This document shows, piece after piece, positions 15,688 to 23,661 of a stretch of 39,141 nt of DNA. Within the stretch, counting starts at the first letter, position 1; each line of letters begins with the position of its first letter. A program made the translations under genes and the position numbers. The stretch lies in the NCBI GenBank assembly GCA_023245335.1, contig JAHFKK010000005.1, positions 1 through 39,141 on the forward strand, in the 5' to 3' direction. This DNA is from Candidatus Gottesmanbacteria bacterium (lineage in GTDB: Bacteria > Patescibacteriota > Microgenomatia > UBA10105 > UBA927). Below the pieces are notes generated by a model. The model made no database searches. It saw only the letters and a list, made by a program, of their open reading frames with translations, and was not told where the DNA came from.

Positions 15688-16731
15688 ATGTATAACGTAT
15701 TTGTCGATCAACACCACATGGGCCTGTACAATTCGCTTCGAATGCTCTTTGAAGACCGTTTGGGTGGCAAATTATTCCGGCCGATCGGTACTGCATGGAT
15801 GGAAAAAGGATATTGGAAAATGGCTGAAATATATCGCAACCATCCGGCGACTGTTGCCCAATATTTAGGGATCCCGGATGCTCTTTTTAACTCGTCCGGT
15901 ATTTATTCAATTGAAGACACCCAACATCATGCAATGACCCATGCATTGACAGTCGAAGCATTCATGCAAACCCCTATCGATATTGTTATTGCTACCCTTC
16001 CCATGCACATTGAAAGTTTCGCGCGACTGGCGGCACAACATCCGAATCATCCTAAGTTTATTTTCCAAATAGGCAATGCTTGGAATGTTCCCCCGGGCGC
16101 GCCGGTGAAAAATGTTATGGCATCAGCAGTCATCCATGAGCCAATACCGGCCGGCACAAATATAGTGACGTATCACCAGGAATTTGATGAAAAGATTTTT
16201 ACCTATTGGCTGGATTGGAAATGTCCGGAGGGACAGGAAATTGCATCATTCGTCAATTGTTTTTCTACTGATGGAAACTATGCCGGCGATTGGGAATTGT
16301 TCCAGCAAATTGAAAAGCTCATGCCGGATTGGTCATTCAAAACTTTCGGTGGATCCTGCAGGGATGGAAGCATTGGACCTATTGAAGAACTCGCAACGAA
16401 CATGCGTTTGTCGAAGTTTATTTGGCACACGAAATATGGCGGTGATGGGTATGGGCATGTGCTGTATAATTCTGCGGCAGTGGCCCGACCGATCATCACG
16501 AAGGTCGGATATTACTTTGGCAAAATGGGACATGAATTGATGCAGGATGGTGTGACGTGTATTGGCATCGATGGGTTGACCAATGAGCAAATTGTTGAAA
16601 AGATCCAATATTTTAGTGAACCGGATCGATATATTACTATGTGTAGAAATGTCCGGGCGAACTACGAAAACAAAGTGAATTTCAACACAGAATTTCAACA
16701 GTTGCAACACTTCTTGAAAAACTTGCTATAA
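15688..16731 (+). CDS. Glycosyltransferase-like protein, GT-B fold
   Basis: A 347-residue protein with a GT-B-like arrangement. An N-terminal half contains DQHHMGLYNSLRMLFEDRLGG, DIVIATLPMHIESF and FIFQIGNAWNVPP. A C-terminal half contains WSFKTFGGSCRDGSIG, a FIWHTKYGGDGYGHVLYNS loop (in place of the usual EX7E region) and a RPIITKVGYY strand. The canonical EX7E pair is missing, so the family is uncertain and it may be a divergent type. It is the last gene of the island and ends inside the -10 box of the connector promoter. Confidence 0.65.
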   Translation: MYNVFVDQHHMGLYNSLRMLFEDRLGGKLFRPIGTAWMEKGYWKMAEIYRNHPATVAQYLGIPDALFNSSGIYSIEDTQHHAMTHALTVEAFMQTPIDIVIATLPMHIESFARLAAQHPNHPKFIFQIGNAWNVPPGAPVKNVMASAVIHEPIPAGTNIVTYHQEFDEKIFTYWLDWKCPEGQEIASFVNCFSTDGNYAGDWELFQQIEKLMPDWSFKTFGGSCRDGSIGPIEELATNMRLSKFIWHTKYGGDGYGHVLYNSAAVARPIITKVGYYFGKMGHELMQDGVTCIGIDGLTNEQIVEKIQYFSEPDRYITMCRNVRANYENKVNFNTEFQQLQHFLKNLL

Positions 16732-16732
16732 T
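16702..16732 (+). promoter_or_regulatory. Leaderless-type promoter for the connector operon
   Basis: TTGCAA (16702-16707), 19-nt spacer, TGC-TATAAT (16724-16732). Exactly six bases separate the -10 box from ATG 16739, so transcription would begin at or next to the A of the start codon. There is no Shine-Dalgarno. The stop codon of the previous gene lies inside the -10. Confidence 0.65.
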
Positions 16733-16738
16733 GGCATC

Positions 16739-17416
16739 ATGGCATCCCGCAGGAACTACGTCACCGCCGCAGAAGTAAATGCACTCGCCGGATTCACCCC
16801 GACAGACGATCAAATATCCGAGGCAGAAGAACTCGTCGATGCATATGTGGGCTTTCAGGATCGTTACTACAAAGATAAGTTGGGAAGACTGGCATCGGGC
16901 GGATCCCTAAGCACTTTGCAGTTGAATGCGGAAGACATGGACAAATTTGACAATGACTATTTCAAATGGTGCGAAGTTGAAATACTCGGTGGAGCTGGCG
17001 CAGGTCAAAGGCGGACTATCCTATCCAGCACCCGTGCAGGTATTTTGACGATGCAATCAAATTGGACAACTCCCCCGGATGCAACCAGCTTCTATCGCAT
17101 TTATCAGCTCGGTAAATTCCCCCGTTGTGAGGATATCGTCTTTGATGGGGTGAATGTGCCGAACACCTACTACAAACAAATCCCGGAAGCAGTCAAGCGC
17201 GCAGTTGCTATGCAATGCGAATATGCTCACGCAATGGGGGCTGATTTTTTCTCGACGGACAAATCAGAAAAGCAAAGTGAGAATATCGGCGACTATGGCT
17301 ATACCAATGCCGGTGGCAACTCGGGATCCGGCGGCGGACCAAACAAGCTGTTGGCACCAAAGGCAAAAACATTGCTTCGAGGCATAATGAATCGCGGCGG
17401 CGAAATTGTGGCATAA
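16739..17416 (+). CDS. Head-tail connector protein (gp6/gp15-type adaptor)
   Basis: A 225-residue protein in the usual adaptor place, first after the head block apart from the island. The N-terminus YVTAAEVNALAGFTPTDDQISEAEELVDAYV looks like the helical start of connector adaptors. A beta-rich insertion follows (WCEVEILGGAGAGQRRTIL), then a helix with IPEAVKRAVAMQCEYAHA. The C-terminal tail is Gly/Lys-rich. It should bind under the portal. Assignment is by position and helix pattern. Confidence 0.7.
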   Translation: MASRRNYVTAAEVNALAGFTPTDDQISEAEELVDAYVGFQDRYYKDKLGRLASGGSLSTLQLNAEDMDKFDNDYFKWCEVEILGGAGAGQRRTILSSTRAGILTMQSNWTTPPDATSFYRIYQLGKFPRCEDIVFDGVNVPNTYYKQIPEAVKRAVAMQCEYAHAMGADFFSTDKSEKQSENIGDYGYTNAGGNSGSGGGPNKLLAPKAKTLLRGIMNRGGEIVA

Positions 17417-17417
17417 T
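17412..17417 (+). promoter_or_regulatory. -10-like box 7 nt before the next start
   Basis: TGG-CATAAT lies at 17409-17417 and ATG follows at 17425 after seven bases, with no Shine-Dalgarno. It fits the leaderless pattern but is weak alone because it overlaps coding sequence. Confidence 0.3.
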
Positions 17418-17424
17418 ATGAAAT

Positions 17425-17748
17425 ATGAGCTTACTCGGATTACTCAATCAGGAAATTACCCTCTACGCAAAAACGGGGTATAACAAAGAAGGCCGGGAGG
17501 CTGTAGGCTCCGGATCCACCGTAAACGCACGCGTGCAATTGGTCAGCAAACGCCGCTTATTACCCAATAACAGCCTGGTCATTGTGAGTGCTATTGTTTA
17601 CGTGCCGGCGACAACCAGTATCAATACAGATGATAAGGTGACCTATGGTGGGGTCGATTATAAAGTGTTCTCCCGCACAGATGCAGTTGGCGGCAATGGT
17701 GCCATCGATCACATCAAGCTGGAACTTATAAAATGGCAGGCAATATAA
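17425..17748 (+). CDS. Head completion / head closure protein
   Basis: A 107-residue beta-rich protein. ITLYAKTGYNKEGREAVG at the start and TTSINTDDKVTYGGVDYKVF later are the pattern of head-closure (SPP1 gp16/gp9-like) subunits, which form a ring below the adaptor to retain DNA. The size fits. It overlaps the next gene by 16 bases. Gene order (adaptor, closure, minor capsid, terminator, tube) supports the call. Confidence 0.72.
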   Translation: MSLLGLLNQEITLYAKTGYNKEGREAVGSGSTVNARVQLVSKRRLLPNNSLVIVSAIVYVPATTSINTDDKVTYGGVDYKVFSRTDAVGGNGAIDHIKLELIKWQAI

Positions 17749-18119
17749 ATTTTGACGATTCTGATTTTGAAAAGAAAATGCAAATCCTAGCACAGAAGGC
17801 CGAGGAAGCGCAAAGCCGTGCGAGCCAGGATATCGGGGAAGAACTCATGCGCCTAAGCGGATTTGTTGTGCCGCATAAAAAAGGACTATTGCAGGCAAGT
17901 GGAAGCGTGCAGCCGACCTATGAAGAAAATGGTAAATATATTACGATTGTCGGGTATAACAAAGTGTATGCGGCCAGGTTGCATGAGCATCCGGAGTATC
18001 ATTTTACACAGAGCGGCCCAGGAACCCGTGGCGCAAAGTATTTGGAAAATCCTATGAAAAATAACCTAGCGAATTTTCAAAAATATTATCTGCAGTCAAT
18101 CCAGCAAATGTTGGTATAG
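17733..18119 (+). CDS. Minor capsid / tail-completion protein (HK97 gp10-like)
   Basis: A 128-residue protein. The C-terminal half GYNKVYAARLHEHPEYHF, followed by a QSGPGTRGAKYLENPM stretch, is characteristic of small neck proteins of this family. The N-terminus is a charged helix (EKKMQILAQKAEEAQSRA). It lies between head closure and tail terminator genes and should act at the head-tail joint. Confidence 0.78.
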   Translation: MAGNINFDDSDFEKKMQILAQKAEEAQSRASQDIGEELMRLSGFVVPHKKGLLQASGSVQPTYEENGKYITIVGYNKVYAARLHEHPEYHFTQSGPGTRGAKYLENPMKNNLANFQKYYLQSIQQMLV

Positions 18120-18120
18120 T

Positions 18121-18504
18121 ATGAATTTTACAGAACAAATTGCAACCTATTTACAAGCAAACGGCGTCGGCACACTGGCGACGGATCTTTTCATTTCCTA
18201 TTTGCCGGAGGATTCCCATTTGCCTTGCGTCGGGGTATTTGATACCGGCGGGATCCAGCCGGATAAATATTTACCCATGAAGCATCCGACATTTCAGGTG
18301 TTTATCCGGGCGGCGAGCTTCGATGCCGGCAAAACAAAATTAGCAGCGATCCGCGCACTACTTCATCAGAAAATGAATAGTACATTAGTGGTAGGTGAGG
18401 ATTATTTTTTCTATATTTTCGCGCTTTCGGAAGGCGGACACATTGGCCGCAATGATGCCGGCATGGACGAATTCACCATGAACTTCGAAGCGCTTATTCG
18501 ATAA
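18121..18504 (+). CDS. Tail terminator (Minor_capsid_3-like)
   Basis: A 127-residue protein of the size and place of tail terminators. It starts with a helix (FTEQIATYLQANGVG), then strands with LFISYLPEDSHLPCVGVF, a TFQVFIRAASFDAGKTKLAAI strand-helix and a last FTMNFEALIR strand, matching the family layout. It should cap the tail tube and join it to the neck. Confidence 0.75.
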   Translation: MNFTEQIATYLQANGVGTLATDLFISYLPEDSHLPCVGVFDTGGIQPDKYLPMKHPTFQVFIRAASFDAGKTKLAAIRALLHQKMNSTLVVGEDYFFYIFALSEGGHIGRNDAGMDEFTMNFEALIR

Positions 18505-18507
18505 CCT

Positions 18508-18729
18508 ATGATTGTTTTTGAGGGGAAAAGCTACCGCGAGCTGCGCTGCAGCAATTGTCGTTTGTTCATTGTATATGAATATATTTTTGCCGGTCGCATT
18601 GCAATAAAATGTAAGCGCTGCGACCACCTCAATATTTTTGTATTCCGGCACTTGAGAACGCAGGAAAATAAGGATACGATAGAGCAAGATTTTTCAATAG
18701 GAAAAACTGGAAGGGAGGTGAAAAAATAG
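18508..18729 (+). CDS. Com-like zinc-finger protein
   Basis: A 73-residue protein with two Cys pairs, CSNC (14-17) and CKRC (35-38), in the setting ELRCSNCRLFI and RIAIKCKRCDHLNIF. This resembles Mu Com, a zinc protein that binds mRNA and activates translation of mom. Here it lies between the tail terminator and the tail tube gene, so control of tail-tube translation is a reasonable guess, but no mom homologue is seen. The C-terminal 25 residues are charged and unlike Com. Confidence 0.6.
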   Translation: MIVFEGKSYRELRCSNCRLFIVYEYIFAGRIAIKCKRCDHLNIFVFRHLRTQENKDTIEQDFSIGKTGREVKK

Positions 18730-18730
18730 T

Positions 18731-19240
18731 ATGGCTGATGCAACCAAAATAAAAGTCGGAGTATGTAGCGTGGTGTTTAACGGTTTAGACCTAGGACACA
18801 CAAAAGGCGGCGTCGAGGTGAGTTACGAGCCGGCACATTACGATGTGATGGTCGACAAGTACGGTGGCACACCAGTGGAAAAAATATTGGTGGGTGAAAA
18901 GTGGACTGCGAAAGTAGCACTTGCGGAAGCGACGATTGCGAATTTCCGTGTTTCTATGCCACAGACAGAATTTGCCGGTGCGGGAAATTCTCGTATAACT
19001 GTTGGCGCTGCAGCTGGTAAAAAGGCAACCGATGATGCAAAACAACTCGTCCTTCATCCTATAAACGAAGGTACGAAAGCGTTTGACGTCGTGTTTTACA
19101 AAGCGTATGTGGGATCTACCATTGCGCTTCCTCATAAAAACGATTCTGAAAAATTAGTGGAAGTTGTTTTTGAGGCGCTTATCGATGAAAGTCGATCTGA
19201 CGGTAACTATCTGGGCCTTATCGGGGACAGCACGTTGTAA
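18731..19240 (+). CDS. Major tail tube protein
   Basis: A 169-residue beta-rich protein. The start TKIKVGVCSVVFNGLDLGHT and GGVEVSYEPAHYDVMVDKYG, then VGEKWTAKVALAEATIANF, are typical of siphovirus tube subunits of this group. It is the next gene after the terminator and precedes the chaperones and tape measure, the standard order. AGGGAGGTGA just upstream is the strongest ribosome site in the tail region, which suits a high-copy protein. Confidence 0.88.
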   Translation: MADATKIKVGVCSVVFNGLDLGHTKGGVEVSYEPAHYDVMVDKYGGTPVEKILVGEKWTAKVALAEATIANFRVSMPQTEFAGAGNSRITVGAAAGKKATDDAKQLVLHPINEGTKAFDVVFYKAYVGSTIALPHKNDSEKLVEVVFEALIDESRSDGNYLGLIGDSTL

Positions 19241-19291
19241 GACTTTTTTTATTGGGCAAATGTGGCCCTTTGTGGCCCGCCTAAAAATTCT

Positions 19292-19669
19292 ATGAGTGAA
19301 CCTATCAAAAAAAAGACAATTGAAATCGTACTGGATGACCAAACGATCACGGTACAAAAATTACCATTGAAAAAGTATGCTGATTTACTAAGCATACTTG
19401 ACGAAATACCAAAGCAATTTGAAAGCTTCGATCAACTGCAACAGGATAAAATGATCCAGAGCATTCCAAAGATTCTCAAAAATGCACTTCCGGAAGCCCT
19501 CAATGTGATGGCTGTATTTACCGGGATCCCGAAAGAAGAAATCGGGGAGCTTGGCATGCATGAACTGGTCAGATTATTTGCTGGTGTTCTTGAAGCAAAT
19601 AAATACGACGAAGTATTTGATGTCGTAAAAAAAATATTCGCCCAGTCGAAAGTAAGTACGTTGGTATAA
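19292..19669 (+). CDS. Tail assembly chaperone (gpG-like)
   Basis: A 125-residue helical protein between tail tube and tape measure, the place of lambda gpG. It begins EPIKKKTIEIVLDDQTITVQ and contains KYADLLSILDEIPKQFESFD and LPEALNVMAVFTGIPKEEIG. I start at ATG 19292. It holds a slippery A-tract near its end (19627-19633), from which a -1 shift leads to the open extension ending at 19989. It should bind the tape measure and guide tube assembly. Confidence 0.8.
   Translation: MSEPIKKKTIEIVLDDQTITVQKLPLKKYADLLSILDEIPKQFESFDQLQQDKMIQSIPKILKNALPEALNVMAVFTGIPKEEIGELGMHELVRLFAGVLEANKYDEVFDVVKKIFAQSKVSTLV
19627..19633 (+). promoter_or_regulatory. Programmed -1 frameshift site A-AAA-AAA
   Basis: In the chaperone frame the codons read GTA AAA AAA ATA, so A-AAA-AAA is in slippery register. 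A -1 shift leads into a frame open from 19633 to the stop at 19987-19989. The spacing after the site has no obvious strong hairpin. The layout is the classical gpG/gpGT one. Confidence 0.75.
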
Positions 19670-19989
19670 GATCCTGGCTGTATTGGGCCATAGACCTATT
19701 GGCTAGTGAATACGGCTGGGCTAGGAACGATATTTTGGAAACGGTCTATTTCGATGAATTATATTTCCTACAGAAGGAAATAATATCGCGGCATTTGACT
19801 GAATATAAAATGCAGCTGGCTATTGCACAAAATCCTCACACGACGGATCCGCAGGCATTATGGAATTCCCTGGCCAAAGAAGAAGAACCGACGGAATACA
19901 GTGAAGATGATGAACTTGACAAGAGCGGATTTTTACTTCTCAAACAACAAATATCGCAGCAATCCATGAGTGGCATTGCGGTAAAATGA
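19633..19989 (+). CDS. Tail assembly chaperone frameshift extension (T domain of gpGT)
   Basis: The part of the gpGT-like fusion made after the -1 shift: about 118 residues joined to the first 114 of the chaperone, 232 in all. It contains KYVGIRSWLYWAIDLLASEYG, NDILETVYFDELYFLQKEI and an acidic tail (EEEPTEYSEDDELD). No good start codon or ribosome site precedes it, supporting expression as a fusion. It lies right before the tape measure, which in lambda is the partner of the T domain. Confidence 0.75.
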   Translation, partial: NIRPVESKYVGIRSWLYWAIDLLASEYGWARNDILETVYFDELYFLQKEIISRHLTEYKMQLAIAQNPHTTDPQALWNSLAKEEEPTEYSEDDELDKSGFLLLKQQISQQSMSGIAVK

Positions 19990-19999
19990 TTTTCCCCGT

Positions 20000-20007
20000 G
20001 TTACAAT
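20000..20007 (+). promoter_or_regulatory. -10 box 8 nt before the tape measure start
   Basis: TGT-TACAAT (19999-20007) precedes ATG 20016 by eight bases, with no Shine-Dalgarno between. It fits the short-leader or leaderless pattern seen elsewhere. Confidence 0.4.
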
Positions 20008-20015
20008 AGTTGCAT

Positions 20016-22277
20016 ATGGCAGGCGAATTCGATGCAGGAAGTGTGGTTGCAAAATTTGTAGCCGATATGTCCGGATTCAAGGCCGGCATGCTTCAAGCAA
20101 AAACCCAAACATCCCAAATGAAAACCGACCTAGGCAATTTAGCCGGTGTCGTGACAAAGACTGCAGCAATTTTTGGTGTCGCATTTGGCGCAGCTGGTGT
20201 GGTGAAATTCCTGGGCGATTCTATCAAGGCATTTGAGGAATCAGATCGTGTGATGAAACAAACGGAAGCGGTTATCCGTTCCACCGGTGGAGCTGCCGGC
20301 TACACGTCCGGGGAAATTTCTAAAATGGCAAAAGGGATCCAGAATTCCACGGCCATTTCTGATGAAGCCGCACAAACCGGCATGAACATGCTGTTGACGT
20401 TTACCAATATCGGTCACGATATTTTTCCCCAGGTAACCCAGGCAACGATCGATATGGCCACAGCCATGAATGGTGGTCTTACGCCGTCAGCTGAACAATT
20501 GAGCCAAACAGCGATTCAAGTCGGGAAAGCCATGCAGGATCCTATCCTTGGCGTCACAGCACTTCGACGGGTCGGTGTCAATTTTAACGAAACACAGACG
20601 GACATGATAAAAAACCTTGTTGAAACGGGAAAAAGTATGCAAGCCCAACAATATATATTGCGTGAGCTTGGCAAGGAATTTGGTGGATCCGCAGCTGCCC
20701 AGCTCAATACATTTGGTGGGCGCATGGAGCAATTGAAAAATAAATTCAATGATGTCCAGGAAGTTGTTGGTGAAATTCTCACGCCGGCCATAGGATTCTT
20801 GGCAGACACGTTTGGCAGCGCGTTGGGTCCGGCGATGCAATATATCTCGCAAAATTCAACGACATTGAAAATGTTTGTCATTGGTCTTGCCGGTGCATTT
20901 ATGTATCTCGGCCAGATTGTTGTGGGAGTAGCAACAACCATCGGCTATGCGCTTAGCGGATCCTTCGGCAAGGCGCGTGATTCCTTCTACACCATGATCG
21001 GCAATCTGCAAACGACGTTTTCATCGACGGAACAAAAAATGACTGATGTGGTCCGGACGCAAACGGATAAACAGGTGGGAATTGCCGGCAAGGGATTTCA
21101 ACAGGAAGCACAGGCGTCAAGTAAAAAAAGCCAGCAAGTGAAAAAGGATCTTGAAGACGAAACACGCAAGTACGAGGAAGAAAATGCGAAACGAAAGAAG
21201 GATTTTGATGAGCAATTAGCCGACTTGATCCGGGCGCACCTTGATAAAAAAGCCGAGTTGGAAAAAGAAATCAAGGATGAAAATGAATCGTTTGCCGATG
21301 ACATGAAGACCCGGACGGAAGATTTTGCAGAAAAAATGAGTGATATGAAAACAACCCACCAGGACAAGGTGGATTCTATCAAAGAACAGATCGATGAGGA
21401 AACGGCAAAAGGGGTTGATGCGGACCAGGCCCGGTTGACGAGTTTGCAAAAGAGCCTGGATGAAGAAAACACAAAATATGATGCGCAAAAGCTGAAAGCC
21501 GAAACAGATGAAGCGGAAGCAACGGCAAAATTACAAAAGGAACATGACAAACGTGTTACCGACTATCAGACCAGTTTGAATGCAGAAAACGATATATTGA
21601 AGTTGCACCAATCGGATGTCGATGCAGTAAAAGATAAAGCCAGGGAGGATGATATCACGCGGCTCAAGCGACAATTTACAGAAGAAAACGATGCATCAAC
21701 AAAAGAGCATGTGCGTCGATTAGCTGAAATCGCCGATCGTGGAAGTGCGCTTGGCGATACATTGGGTGGAAATATGGCAGCTGGACTTGGCGCCCATGGG
21801 GATCAAATCAAAGGCATTGGATCGGACATGGCAAAGGGATTCGGCGACAATCTTGTTTCGGGTGTTTCGGATTCTGCTAGGAAAGCCGGGGAAAAAGCAG
21901 TGACGGATATGGTAAATGGAATAAAGGACAAAGCAAGTCAGCTTATGAATTGGGTTGCCGGCAAGGGTGGTTTTGGTCCGGCCGGGCAATTATTTGAAGG
22001 ATTGAAATGGGTGGCTGATAATCTCAAGAATTTGCCCGGATTTGCGCAGGGTGGAATTGTCCCCGGACAGCTAGGGGCGCCTATGCTTGCACAGGTTCAC
22101 GGGGGCGAAATAATTACCCCACCTGGGGGCGTAGGATCGTCCAGGATGGCTTCGGGTGTTCAAATCAATGTATCACTCGATGGGGCCATGATAAGTGACG
22201 AAGCAGGTGCCAAGAGGATCGCAGAGGTGGTTGGTGACAATATCGTGCGCGTACTGCAGCAAAATGTCCGGTTCTAA
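20016..22277 (+). CDS. Tail tape measure protein
   Basis: A 753-residue protein, the longest in the genome. The N-terminus GSVVAKFVADMSGFKAGMLQA and the next helices are typical. Hydrophobic segments follow around 275-310 (MFVIGLAGAFMYLGQIVVG). Residues about 365-560 are a very charged coiled coil with repeated K/E/D heptads. The end has GFAQGGIVPGQLGAPMLAQVHGGE, a common tape-measure terminus. With about 1.5 angstrom per residue the tail would be roughly 110 nm (family rule, inference). I start at ATG 20016. Confidence 0.93.
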   Translation: MAGEFDAGSVVAKFVADMSGFKAGMLQAKTQTSQMKTDLGNLAGVVTKTAAIFGVAFGAAGVVKFLGDSIKAFEESDRVMKQTEAVIRSTGGAAGYTSGEISKMAKGIQNSTAISDEAAQTGMNMLLTFTNIGHDIFPQVTQATIDMATAMNGGLTPSAEQLSQTAIQVGKAMQDPILGVTALRRVGVNFNETQTDMIKNLVETGKSMQAQQYILRELGKEFGGSAAAQLNTFGGRMEQLKNKFNDVQEVVGEILTPAIGFLADTFGSALGPAMQYISQNSTTLKMFVIGLAGAFMYLGQIVVGVATTIGYALSGSFGKARDSFYTMIGNLQTTFSSTEQKMTDVVRTQTDKQVGIAGKGFQQEAQASSKKSQQVKKDLEDETRKYEEENAKRKKDFDEQLADLIRAHLDKKAELEKEIKDENESFADDMKTRTEDFAEKMSDMKTTHQDKVDSIKEQIDEETAKGVDADQARLTSLQKSLDEENTKYDAQKLKAETDEAEATAKLQKEHDKRVTDYQTSLNAENDILKLHQSDVDAVKDKAREDDITRLKRQFTEENDASTKEHVRRLAEIADRGSALGDTLGGNMAAGLGAHGDQIKGIGSDMAKGFGDNLVSGVSDSARKAGEKAVTDMVNGIKDKASQLMNWVAGKGGFGPAGQLFEGLKWVADNLKNLPGFAQGGIVPGQLGAPMLAQVHGGEIITPPGGVGSSRMASGVQINVSLDGAMISDEAGAKRIAEVVGDNIVRVLQQNVRF

Positions 22278-22308
22278 TTGACAGGTACAAAAAATTTAAT
22301 GCTATAAT
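22278..22308 (+). promoter_or_regulatory. Leaderless-type promoter before the tail protein gene
   Basis: TTGACA (22278-22283), 19-nt spacer, TGC-TATAAT (22300-22308), then six bases and ATG 22315. It has both -35 and extended -10 boxes and no Shine-Dalgarno, so it is the clearest leaderless promoter of the genome. Confidence 0.75.
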
Positions 22309-22314
22309 AACCCT

Positions 22315-23241
22315 ATGGCGGATAATACAGTCATAAGTTTGATGACCGGTGGCGATACAATTGCCACAGATGAAATCTCCGGTGCAAAATATCAACGAAT
22401 CAAATTGATCCATGGGGCTGATGGTGTGAATGCCGGCGATGTTTCATCTGCTAATGGTCTTCCCGTTCAAGTTGTAGCTGCCCTTCCCGCAGGAACTAAT
22501 GCGATCGGAAAGTCTGCAGCAAATTCCGGTATTGATATTGGTGATGTCGATGTGACAAGTATTGTCCCGGGAGTTGGCGCGACCAATCTTGGGAAAGCGG
22601 AAGATGCAGCGCACACATCGGGTGATACCGGTGTTATGGCGTTAGGTGTCGGGAATGTAGCACAATCATCATTTGCCGCTGATGGCGACTATATTCCGCT
22701 TGCTGTTGACCTCAAAGGAAATTTGATGATTGGTGGAAATATTGCACACGATGGTGTTGATGCGGGCAACCCAACATTGAATGGCTATCGTGCAATTGCC
22801 CATGGAGCAAATCCAACTGCAGTTGCCGCGGCCGATCGAACTGTGGGATTTGCAAATCGTCATGGTATACCATTTGTTATCGGTGGCCACCCGAACATTA
22901 TTACCCTTCGTACGAACTATACTGGCGCACAAACAAACGCTGCGCTTGTTACTGTAGCAACAGGATTGAAAATTGTGGTTACAGAATGTAGTGTGCTTGC
23001 GGATAATGCGAACACTGTCAATGTCCAAGCGCGTGTTGGATTTGCTACGGCAACAACGCCAACGGGGGCTGGCACTGTCTTATCACATCCTGGCATTGCA
23101 CCGGGTAGTGGTGTAGGACGTGGGAATGGATCCGGTATGATTGGTGTTGGTGCAGATGATGAAGATTTACGTATAACCAGTACCGTGCCAACAGGTGGCA
23201 GCATTGACGTTATGGTGTCGTACTACACCATAGAAAGCTAA
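22315..23241 (+). CDS. Tail or virion surface protein
   Basis: A 308-residue protein. The N-terminal DEISGAKYQRIKLIHGADGV, then a GDVSSANGLPV segment, are features I associate with structural proteins of environmental phages. The last 100 residues form a beta-rich domain (VTVATGLKIVVTECSV, VNVQARVGFATA, GGSIDVMVSYY). Composition is Gly/Ala/Val-rich with no Cys pairs. It follows the tape measure and probably belongs to the tail tip or a surface decoration. Exact role unknown. Confidence 0.6.
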   Translation: MADNTVISLMTGGDTIATDEISGAKYQRIKLIHGADGVNAGDVSSANGLPVQVVAALPAGTNAIGKSAANSGIDIGDVDVTSIVPGVGATNLGKAEDAAHTSGDTGVMALGVGNVAQSSFAADGDYIPLAVDLKGNLMIGGNIAHDGVDAGNPTLNGYRAIAHGANPTAVAAADRTVGFANRHGIPFVIGGHPNIITLRTNYTGAQTNAALVTVATGLKIVVTECSVLADNANTVNVQARVGFATATTPTGAGTVLSHPGIAPGSGVGRGNGSGMIGVGADDEDLRITSTVPTGGSIDVMVSYYTIES

Positions 23242-23243
23242 AT

Positions 23244-23660
23244 ATGATTCACACGAACCAGTGGCAACCAGATACATGCGGATGCGTTCTTGAATATACG
23301 TGGGATGATGCGGAGAATCAATCAACGCGCGTGCATACGCCAACTCGAATTGTCAAAGCATGTCCGGCACATATTAGTATGGGTAAAGATGCTCATTACT
23401 CTAAAGTATTAGATGAAAATCAACGAAAAAATAAAGCACATGGGTTAATATTAGAGAGCATGCCGGAGTTGGTGGATGAAGTTGTCTTGGATGATGGATC
23501 GAAAGTGAAAAAGTTAAAAAATGGCATTGAATTCAAATTTGCGTTTGATGCGAATAGAAAATTGCAAATCAGTTTGACCGGCATAACAAGTAAACACAAA
23601 ACTGATATACAGGCATTAGTGCAGGCAAAATTGGGGTCATCTAAAATCGATATACTATGA
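23244..23660 (+). CDS. Cys/His-containing tail-region protein, unknown function
   Basis: A 138-residue protein placed 2 nt after the upstream gene. The N-terminal 45 residues hold WQPDTCGCVLEYTW and later KACPAHI, so C12, C14, C39 and H42 could form a metal site. The rest is charged and helix/strand mixed (FKFAFDANRKLQISLTGI). I do not recognise the family, though its place among tail genes suggests a virion or assembly role. Confidence 0.55.
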   Translation: MIHTNQWQPDTCGCVLEYTWDDAENQSTRVHTPTRIVKACPAHISMGKDAHYSKVLDENQRKNKAHGLILESMPELVDEVVLDDGSKVKKLKNGIEFKFAFDANRKLQISLTGITSKHKTDIQALVQAKLGSSKIDIL

Positions 23661-23661
23661 T

